64,000 nt of DNA from Pseudomonadota bacterium. Lineage in GTDB: Bacteria; Pseudomonadota; Alphaproteobacteria; Reyranellales; Reyranellaceae. The notes beneath the pieces are model-generated. The model did no database searches. It was not told the origin of the DNA and saw nothing but the letters and a program-made list of their open reading frames with translations. The stretch covers positions 20,075 through 84,074 of the forward strand of contig JAFEFG010000002.1 of assembly GCA_018240685.1 (NCBI GenBank), read 5' to 3'. Below are positions 25,666 to 32,338 of this stretch, piece by piece (the stretch's first letter is position 1; each line of letters starts with the position of its first letter). The position numbers and the translations under genes are program-made.

Positions 25666-27279
25666 ATGCCTCATCAGGCTGCTCGTGCGGAGATTCATCC
25701 GCAGGCTGGCGACAGTCGTTCGTCGGTCGTCATCGCCCTCGCGTCTCGTCGCACTCCGGTCGCGCCGAAGCCGTCGCCAACCTTCGTCGTGATCCGGCCA
25801 TCGCGGCCGGCGCGCGGCCGACGCCTGCTCCTGACCTTCAGCGCCGCGACAGTGCTCGCATCGGCTCTGCTGATCGTGGCGATGGCGCAACGCCTGCCGA
25901 TGCTCCACTGGCCGACGCTCCACTGGCCGACGCTCCACTGGCCGACGCTCGACTTGCCGCGCGTCGCGGCGACAGCGACGACGACGCCGGCGATACCGGC
26001 GGGGCCGACACCTCAGGCGGCGGAGCCGGCGCCCCCGGTGGCGGGGAGCGATCCCGATCTCGCGCTGGCGGCGCAGATTCCGGCGCCGGAGGATCCGCCG
26101 CCGCCCCCGACGATTTCATCCCAGGCTGTCGTCCAGGACATCGTGCAGGAATCCGTCCTGCATCTCGGCAAGGGCGGCACGCTTGCGGGTCTTCTCGGCG
26201 ACCTCAATCTGGATCGGCAGGAAATCGCCCGGGCGCTGACGGCGCTGGCGCCGCATGTCAGCCTGAGGCGATTGCCGCCCGGCCAGGAGATCCGTGTCAC
26301 CACGCGCGCGCCGGCCTCCGGCGAGGAGCAGCCGCACCTGGAGACGCTGACCATTCGTCCCGAGTCGCGGCGACAGTTCGTGCTGGAACGCAGCGATGCC
26401 GGCGTCTACGGCATCACCGAGAAGATCTTCGACGCAGTGAAGCGGCTGGTGCAGGCGGCCGGCACCATCCGGGGATCGCTGATGGCGAGCCTTCACGCGG
26501 CCCACCTGCCGCCGCAGGCGATGGCCGAGATGCTGCGCGCCTTTTCGTGGGACGTGAGCTTCCAGCACGACATCAAGCTCGGGGACCGGTTCGCGGCCCT
26601 GATCGAGCAATCGTGGACCGAGGACGGGCAGCGGATCGATGGCGGCCGCCTGCTGTGGGCGATGCTGACGACCGGCGGCGGCCGGCAGAGCTACAGCGTC
26701 TATCGCTTCAAGCCGCAGGACGGCCGCGAGTTCTTCTACAACCGTCAGGGCGAGAGCGTGGCCAAGGCGCTGCTGCGCACGCCGCTCGACCTGGCGCGCG
26801 TGGCCATATCGTCCGGCTTCGGCCTGCGACTGCATCCGCTTCTGGGCTTCACGCGCATGCATACCGGCGTCGATTTTGCGGCGCCGCCGGGCACGCCGGT
26901 GCTCGCGGCCGGCGACGGCACGATCGTCGAGGCCGGGCGCAACGGCGGTTACGGCAACTGGGTGGAGATCCGCCACGGGCAGGGGCTCGCGACCGGCTAT
27001 GCCCATCTGCTGCGCATCGCGCCCGGCATCCGCCCCGGCGCCACGGTGCATCAGAGCCAGGTCGTGGGCTTCGTCGGCAGCACCGGCCTCTCGACCGGCC
27101 CGCACCTGCACTTCGAGCTGCGGCGCAGTGGCGTGCCCGTGAATCCGCTCGCCGTCGCCCAGAGATCGCTGCGACAGCGCCTCAAGGGGCGCGACCTCGA
27201 CCGCTTCAGGCAGGTGGTGGAGCGGATCGATCGCCTGGTGCACGGCGAGAAGGCCAAGACCCGTTTGACGGGTCCCTGA
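25666..27279 (+). CDS. M23 family murein metallopeptidase, membrane-anchored
   Basis: This 537-residue protein has a cytoplasmic N-terminus, a membrane segment near residues 54-74 (LLLTFSAATVLASALLIVAM), a Pro/Ala-rich linker, a central OapA/LysM-like region (about 160-330) and a C-terminal M23 (LytM) domain. Zinc ligands are His399 and Asp403 in MHTGVDFA and His482 in PHLHFELR, with His480 also conserved, so it should be catalytically active against peptidoglycan cross-links, like MepM. ATG 25666 is preferred to GTG 25660; GGGAG precedes it. A 15-bp triplication lies just after the membrane segment. Confidence 0.9.
   Translation: MPHQAARAEIHPQAGDSRSSVVIALASRRTPVAPKPSPTFVVIRPSRPARGRRLLLTFSAATVLASALLIVAMAQRLPMLHWPTLHWPTLHWPTLDLPRVAATATTTPAIPAGPTPQAAEPAPPVAGSDPDLALAAQIPAPEDPPPPPTISSQAVVQDIVQESVLHLGKGGTLAGLLGDLNLDRQEIARALTALAPHVSLRRLPPGQEIRVTTRAPASGEEQPHLETLTIRPESRRQFVLERSDAGVYGITEKIFDAVKRLVQAAGTIRGSLMASLHAAHLPPQAMAEMLRAFSWDVSFQHDIKLGDRFAALIEQSWTEDGQRIDGGRLLWAMLTTGGGRQSYSVYRFKPQDGREFFYNRQGESVAKALLRTPLDLARVAISSGFGLRLHPLLGFTRMHTGVDFAAPPGTPVLAAGDGTIVEAGRNGGYGNWVEIRHGQGLATGYAHLLRIAPGIRPGATVHQSQVVGFVGSTGLSTGPHLHFELRRSGVPVNPLAVAQRSLRQRLKGRDLDRFRQVVERIDRLVHGEKAKTRLTGP
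25903..25947. repeat. Three exact 15-bp tandem repeats in the M23 peptidase gene
   Basis: CTCCACTGGCCGACG is repeated exactly at 25903, 25918 and 25933, encoding LHWPT three times just after the membrane helix. The unit length keeps the frame, so copy number could change without breaking the protein. The Trp/His-rich repeats probably form a periplasmic stalk close to the membrane. Confidence 0.9.
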
Positions 27280-27724
27280 ACCATGGCTGCTGAACTAGCT
27301 GCCGAGCAGACCGCTTGACGGGCACTGCGCGCGGCGCAGGCTCGACCAGGAGCGGTCGAGCGGATGCCGCAACGCCGCCTGCCGGGCCCACCGGGCCATG
27401 TCGCGGCTCAGCCCGTCGCCGTCATGGGGGGAACCGCGCAGCATCAGGCGCGCGGAGGGTCCGGGGTCGGCCGCCAGGTGAGGCGCGGGCCGTCCGGCTT
27501 CGAAAGCCGTCGCTCGGCGATACAAGGGGATCATGGCGAATTAACTGGCCGGACGCCGGATGGTTCCCTGCTGCCCATCGCGCTTCCTCTCCGGCGTCGA
27601 AGTGCAACGACCCACGCGGATGCTCTATCTTGTGAATCGTTTTGGCGGGCGAATTGAGGGACCTGCCGTGATGGGCCAGAGTTGCAGGATGACTGCACAG
27701 GCGTGAAAGGCGGGCGCGACGGGA
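27280..27724. other. 445-bp region without a convincing gene
   Basis: The only continuous frame of note is on the minus strand (27534 to 27295, 79 codons, MIPLYRRATAFEAGR start). It lacks a ribosome site and shows no family features, so I do not call it. The last part (27650-27724) leads into the DUF1622 gene; its ATG is preceded by GCGACGGGA. I see no repeats or tRNA here. Confidence 0.5.
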
Positions 27725-28072
27725 ATGAAGCTGGACGAATTCGCAACCGGCGCCGGCCATGTCGTGGAACTGATCGGCATCTGCGTGCTGATCGGTGGCG
27801 CGGCCGTGGCGACGCTCGCCTTCTTCCTGCGCCTGCTGCGGGGCATGACGTTCCGGGACTGCTACCACGAACTGCGCGCCGATCTCGGACGCGCCATCCT
27901 GCTCGGCCTCGAGTTCCTCGTCATCGCCGACATCATCGGTACCGTCGCGGTCGAGCCGACGCTCCACAACCTTGGCGTGCTGGCCGTCATCGTCACCATC
28001 CGGACCCTGCTGAGCTTCTCGCTGGAGCTGGAAGTGAGCGGCCGGTGGCCCTGGCAGAGAGGCACGCAATAG
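27725..28072 (+). CDS. DUF1622 family small membrane protein
   Basis: This 115-residue protein has three membrane segments (about 14-37, 57-75, 80-98) and the DUF1622 pattern: VELIGICVLIGGA, RADLGRAILLGLEFLVIADII and LAVIVTIRTLLSFSLELE. The family is widespread and uncharacterised, probably an inner-membrane protein. It stands upstream of a DUF2252 gene after about 115 bases. Confidence 0.85.
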   Translation: MKLDEFATGAGHVVELIGICVLIGGAAVATLAFFLRLLRGMTFRDCYHELRADLGRAILLGLEFLVIADIIGTVAVEPTLHNLGVLAVIVTIRTLLSFSLELEVSGRWPWQRGTQ

Positions 28073-28186
28073 CCCGAGGGCCCGCCGGTCGGACCAGCGT
28101 GGGGCAGGGGTATATTTATTTGATCAGGATCAAGGGGCGGACGATCATTCGGCGCCATAATATTTTGTTTGATCGAACGAGAACCC

Positions 28187-29614
28187 ATGACCAACGTCAC
28201 CAAGCTTCCGGTCCAGCCTGCTCCCGAAATTCCCGAGACGCAGCGGCCGCCGCACTCGGTGCCCACAGATGATCTCGTCGAGGCCGGCAAGCGGTTGCGC
28301 GATGCGATCCCGCGTTCGAGCCTGGCGACGTGGAAGCCCGGCCGCGACCGTGCCGATCCTCTCGAGATCCTGCAACGGGCGGATGAGGGGCGCGTGCCCG
28401 AGCTGCTGCCGATCCGCTATGGCCGCATGCTGCAATCGCCCTTCACCTTCTATCGCGGTTCTGCAGGCGTTATGGCGGCCGATCTGGCGAGCCTGCCGAC
28501 CACCGGCGTGCGCGTCCAGGCATGCGGCGATTGCCATCTGCTGAATTTCGGCGGCTTTGCCACGCCGGAACGCAACATTGTCTTCGACATCAACGACTTC
28601 GACGAGACGCTGCCGGCACCCTGGGAGTGGGATGTGAAGCGGCTGGTTGCGTCGTTCGTCCTGGCGGCACGCGCGAACGGCCTGTCCGATTCGACGGGTC
28701 GCGACGCCGCCGTCGCCAGTGCGCGCAGCTACCGCGAGCGCCTGCGCGAGATCGCGGCCATGAGCCCGCTCGAGGCTTGGTACGCGACGATCACGGCCGA
28801 CGATTTCCTCGACCTCCTGAAGGATGCGGACATCAGGAAGCGCGTGAAGCGGCGGATCGAAAAGGCGCAGGATCAGACATCGTCGGAATTCGACTATCCC
28901 AAGCTGGCCGAGATGGTGGGCGGGCAGGTCCGCATCAAGGATCAACCGCCGTTGATCTTCCATATGGATTTCCACCGGGAAGAGAGCTTCCGGACCTACC
29001 TGGACAAGGCGTTGGCGGACTATCGTGAAAGCCTGCCCGAGGATCGGCGCGCCCTGCTCGATCGCTATCGTCTGGTCGACATCGCGATCAAGGTGGTCGG
29101 CATCGGCAGCGTCGGGCGCTACTGCTCGATCGGCCTGTTCATGTCGTCTTCGAACCAGCCGCTGTTCCTGCAGTTCAAGCAGGCCGTCCCCTCCGTTCTG
29201 GAGCCCTATGCCGGCAAGAGTGTCTATCCGCATGCGGGCCAGCGCGTCGTGATGGGACAACGCCTGATGCAGTCCTCTTCCGATATCTTCCTCGGCTGGG
29301 TGAACGGCTTCGAGGCGCAGCACGTCTATGTGCGGCAGCTGCGGGACGCCAAGATCAAGCCGCTGGTAGAGACCTTCGACGCCGACATGCTGACCCTTTA
29401 CGGCGAAGCCTGTGGCTGGGCGCTGGCGCGTGCCCACGGGCGGGCCAGCCATCCCTGGCTGGTGAGCGGCTATCTCGGCACCAGCGATACCTTCGACGAG
29501 GCGATGGGCGATTTCGCGGTCGCCTACGCCGACCAGGCGGAAAAGGATCACGCGGCCCTGAAGGCTGCGGTGAAGGCAGGGAAGATCCAGGTCCATATCG
29601 AGGAAGAGAGATAG
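28187..29614 (+). CDS. DUF2252 family protein (kinase-fold relative)
   Basis: This 475-residue protein matches DUF2252. Its motifs GDCHLLNFGGF (about 117-127) and DINDFDETLPAPWEWD (about 136-151) resemble the catalytic Brenner and DFG-type elements of aminoglycoside-phosphotransferase-fold kinases, and GFEAQHVYVRQLRDAK is also conserved. The cellular substrate is unknown. An in-frame TTG exists at 28169, but ATG 28187 is the more likely start. No signal peptide is seen, so it is cytoplasmic. Confidence 0.85.
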   Translation: MTNVTKLPVQPAPEIPETQRPPHSVPTDDLVEAGKRLRDAIPRSSLATWKPGRDRADPLEILQRADEGRVPELLPIRYGRMLQSPFTFYRGSAGVMAADLASLPTTGVRVQACGDCHLLNFGGFATPERNIVFDINDFDETLPAPWEWDVKRLVASFVLAARANGLSDSTGRDAAVASARSYRERLREIAAMSPLEAWYATITADDFLDLLKDADIRKRVKRRIEKAQDQTSSEFDYPKLAEMVGGQVRIKDQPPLIFHMDFHREESFRTYLDKALADYRESLPEDRRALLDRYRLVDIAIKVVGIGSVGRYCSIGLFMSSSNQPLFLQFKQAVPSVLEPYAGKSVYPHAGQRVVMGQRLMQSSSDIFLGWVNGFEAQHVYVRQLRDAKIKPLVETFDADMLTLYGEACGWALARAHGRASHPWLVSGYLGTSDTFDEAMGDFAVAYADQAEKDHAALKAAVKAGKIQVHIEEER

Positions 29615-29781
29615 GACCGCCGCCAGGGCGGAAGGTGCCTGCGACCGGAGACGGCTGTCGGCACGGTTAGCGTGGCTTACCGCCGGGAAGGCAGTCGACC
29701 ATTCAGGCGGCAGCGCACATTGAGCCCGAGGCGTGCTGCGACGCGAGGTGTATGCGGACATGCTAGCATCAGCCTGCCCCA

Positions 29782-30411
29782 ATGCCTGAATTCGCGACGC
29801 TCCTTTCCGCCTTCGTGACGCTGCTGGTGACCATCGGTCCGTTCGAGACCGCGCCGATGTTCGGCGTGCTGACGCGCGACCTCGCCCGTCCCGAGCGCCT
29901 GCGGATCGCGCGACGCTCGGTCGGCATTGCAGGCGCCGTGCTGGTCCTCTTCGCCCTTGGTGGCGAGCAGCTCCTGTCGATCCTGCATGTATCGCTGCCG
30001 GCGCTGCGCACGGCCGGCGGCGTCCTGCTGTTCCTGGAAGCGGTGAACATGATGACTGCCAATCCAGGCACTTCCTCGATCAAGCCCGAGGAAAAGGATG
30101 AGGCGCGGCCGCCGCGCGACATCACGGTGTTTCCGCTCGCCTTTCCCCTGATCGCGGGACCGGGCTCGCTGATGGCGGTCATCCTGCTCATGAGCAAGGC
30201 GCAGGGCGATCTGGCGCTGCAGGCCGGCATCATGCTCGTGCTGCTCCTGTGCCTGGCCATCACGCTGACGGCCTTCATCATGGTCGACGGGCTGCGCCGC
30301 GTGCTGGGCGTCACGGGAACGGACGTCATCGGCCGCCTCTCCGGCCTCCTGCTGGCCGCGATGGCCATGCAGTTCGTCTTCGACGGCGTGACGGAAGGCC
30401 TGCTCCGCTGA
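29782..30411 (+). CDS. MarC family (UPF0056) integral membrane protein
   Basis: This 209-residue protein has six predicted membrane segments. The MarC pattern is clear: FVTLLVTIGPFETAPMF in the first helix, ITVFPLAFPLIAGPGSLMAVI in the middle and VIGRLSGLLLAAMAMQFVFDG near the end. Function is unknown; the family is not in fact responsible for multiple antibiotic resistance. It is followed after 104 bases by a DUF992 gene on the same strand. Confidence 0.88.
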   Translation: MPEFATLLSAFVTLLVTIGPFETAPMFGVLTRDLARPERLRIARRSVGIAGAVLVLFALGGEQLLSILHVSLPALRTAGGVLLFLEAVNMMTANPGTSSIKPEEKDEARPPRDITVFPLAFPLIAGPGSLMAVILLMSKAQGDLALQAGIMLVLLLCLAITLTAFIMVDGLRRVLGVTGTDVIGRLSGLLLAAMAMQFVFDGVTEGLLR

Positions 30412-30515
30412 GGGCCCGGCCCTGAGGAGGTGGCGCTGAGGACTTGGAGCGGACGGCGCTTCGGCGTACCCTTGCGGCGTGTGGGAGAGGAACCTCGTCG
30501 AAAGACGGAGGCGAT

Positions 30516-31004
30516 ATGCGACGTTCGATTTTTGCTTTGTTCGGCGCGACGACCCTGGTGGCCGGCGCCGCCTTCTATGCGCAGACGCATGCCGAAACCG
30601 AGGTCGGGGCAGGCGTCAATGTCGGCTCGCTCATCTGCACGGCGGCTGAAGCCCTGCCGGCGCCCGACCCGGCGCATGGCCTCGACTGCCTGTTCGCCCG
30701 CAGCGACGGTGTGGCCGAACCCTATCATGCCGACATCAGGCGCCTCGGCACCGGCGGCGTCGCCGGCGGCAAGGCCCCGCTGGTATGGCTGGTCTTCGCG
30801 TCCGGTGCGGTGGCGCCTGGCGCCCTGGCCGGCGATTTCGGGAAGGCGGATGAATCCGTGCGGAGCGCCGGCCTGCCGGAGGGAGTGATCCTGCTCGGCG
30901 GCGCAGGCGACCGGATCGCCCTGGCGCCGGCCCGCGTGCCCGGCCATGCCGGCCTCAACGTCGCCGATCGGGTCTCCGAGGTCGCGCTGAGGCGCGGTGG
31001 CTGA
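30516..31004 (+). CDS. DUF992 family secreted protein
   Basis: This 162-residue protein has a signal peptide of about 26 residues (ending YAQTHA). The mature part fits DUF992: VGSLICTAAEA with a first Cys, GLDCLFARSDG with a second Cys that may pair with it, then a Gly-rich LAGDFGKADESV block. The family is common in alphaproteobacteria, periplasmic and uncharacterised. ATG 30516 has GGAGGC just upstream; earlier in-frame starts read through non-signal sequence. It ends six bases before fdhD. Confidence 0.8.
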   Translation: MRRSIFALFGATTLVAGAAFYAQTHAETEVGAGVNVGSLICTAAEALPAPDPAHGLDCLFARSDGVAEPYHADIRRLGTGGVAGGKAPLVWLVFASGAVAPGALAGDFGKADESVRSAGLPEGVILLGGAGDRIALAPARVPGHAGLNVADRVSEVALRRGG

Positions 31005-31010
31005 CGCCTC

Positions 31011-31832
31011 GTGGACAGCATCGTCCGCCGCGGATCGATCCATCTTCCGGCGCAGCGCCTCACGGCGTCCGGCGTCGAGGTCCTGGACGAGGTGGTGGCC
31101 GAGGAAGTCGCCGTGGCGCTGGTCTACAACGGCATCAGCCATGCGGTGATGATGGCCACGCCCTGCGATCTGGAGGATCTGGCGCGGGGCTTCACCCTGA
31201 CCGAGGGCATCGTCGACAAGCCGTCGCAGATCTACGACGTGGAGGTCGAGGAACTGGACGTTGGCACGGGAGCCCGCGGCATCGAGGTCCGGATCGAGAT
31301 CGCGGGCGAGCGGCTGGCTGCCTTGCGCGAACGCCGGCGGACGCTGGCGGGGCGGACCGGTTGCGGCCTGTGCGGGGTCGAGAGCCTCGATGCGGCGCTG
31401 CGGCCCGTGGCGTCCGTGTCGGCCGGACCGACCATTGCAAGGGCGGCCATCGCGCGGGCGATGGCGGCGCTTCCCGCGGCCCAGCGGCTGAACCGCGAGA
31501 ACGGCGCCAGCCATGCCGCCGGCTGGGCCACCGCCGATGGTACGCTGGTCGCCGTGCGCGAGGACGTCGGGCGCCACAATGCCCTCGACAAGCTGGCCGG
31601 CGCACTGGCGCGGGAGAGGGCGGCGGGTGACGGCTTCGTCGTCGTGACCAGCCGCTGCTCCTACGAGATGGTGCAGAAGGCCGCCGCCCTGGGCGCCGTG
31701 GCCATCGCGGCCGTCTCGGCGCCGACCTCGCTTGCGATCACCACCGCCGGGCAGGCGGGGCTGGCCCTCGTGGCCTTCGTGCGCGAGGGTCGGCTCACCG
31801 TCTATGCCCATCCGGAACGCATCGCGGCGTGA
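31011..31832 (+). CDS. fdhD: Formate dehydrogenase sulfurtransferase FdhD
   Basis: This 273-residue protein has the family Cys118-x-x-Cys121 loop in RTGCGLCGVES, plus VALVYNGISHAVMMATPCDLEDLARGF in pieces, GAVAIAAVSAPTSLAI and VREDVGRHNALDKL. FdhD passes sulfur from the cysteine desulfurase to the bis-MGD molybdenum cofactor of formate dehydrogenase. The start is GTG 31011. It overlaps mobB by four bases (GTGA), forming a cofactor-maturation pair. No formate dehydrogenase is in the window, but the selABC locus 8 kb away would allow a selenocysteine version. Confidence 0.93.
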   Translation: MDSIVRRGSIHLPAQRLTASGVEVLDEVVAEEVAVALVYNGISHAVMMATPCDLEDLARGFTLTEGIVDKPSQIYDVEVEELDVGTGARGIEVRIEIAGERLAALRERRRTLAGRTGCGLCGVESLDAALRPVASVSAGPTIARAAIARAMAALPAAQRLNRENGASHAAGWATADGTLVAVREDVGRHNALDKLAGALARERAAGDGFVVVTSRCSYEMVQKAAALGAVAIAAVSAPTSLAITTAGQAGLALVAFVREGRLTVYAHPERIAA

Positions 31833-32338
31833 GGGGACAGCCCGTCTTCGGCGTCACCGGCTGGAAGAATGCCGGCAAGACCACGCTGGTCGAGCGTCTG
31901 GTGGCCGAGTTCGTGCGGCGCGGCTGGACGGTGTCGACGATCAAGCATGCGCACCACGACGTCGATATCGACCGGCCGGGGACGGACTCCTGGCGCCATC
32001 GCGCGGCCGGTGCGGCCGAGGTGGCGCTGGTCGGCGGCCAGCGCTACGCCATCATGCGCGAACAGGAGGAGCCGTCGCTCGCCGAGGTGATGGCGCGCCT
32101 TGCACCGGTGGACCTGGTGCTGATCGAGGGCTTCAAGCGCGAGCGGCATCCGAAGATCGAGGTGAGGGCGCCCGGCGATGCGGCCGCGCGGCCACCTCTG
32201 GCGGCGGGCGATCCCGATATCGTGGCACTCGCGGCGGATACGGCGCCCGCGGAGTCGCACCTGCCCTGGTTCCGGCGCGACGACATCGCTGCCATCGCCG
32301 ACTTCATCGCCGCGCGGGTCGCTACTTCTGTGCCTTGA
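31829..32338 (+). CDS. mobB: Molybdopterin-guanine dinucleotide biosynthesis adaptor MobB
   Basis: This 169-residue GTP-binding protein has the P-loop GWKNAGKTT at residues 11-19, the His-rich segment STIKHAHHDVDIDRPGTDS and the LVLIEGFKRERHPKIEV motif. MobB assists MobA in making bis-MGD. GTG 31829 overlaps the fdhD stop. Its 3' end overlaps the end of the convergent FecR-domain gene by 17 bases (32322-32338). Confidence 0.92.
   Translation: MRGQPVFGVTGWKNAGKTTLVERLVAEFVRRGWTVSTIKHAHHDVDIDRPGTDSWRHRAAGAAEVALVGGQRYAIMREQEEPSLAEVMARLAPVDLVLIEGFKRERHPKIEVRAPGDAAARPPLAAGDPDIVALAADTAPAESHLPWFRRDDIAAIADFIAARVATSVP

Noticed and set aside
27295..27534. A 79-codon minus-strand frame
   Set aside because: No ribosome site, no family features and composition like random GC-rich sequence; kept only as a remark in the intergenic entry.
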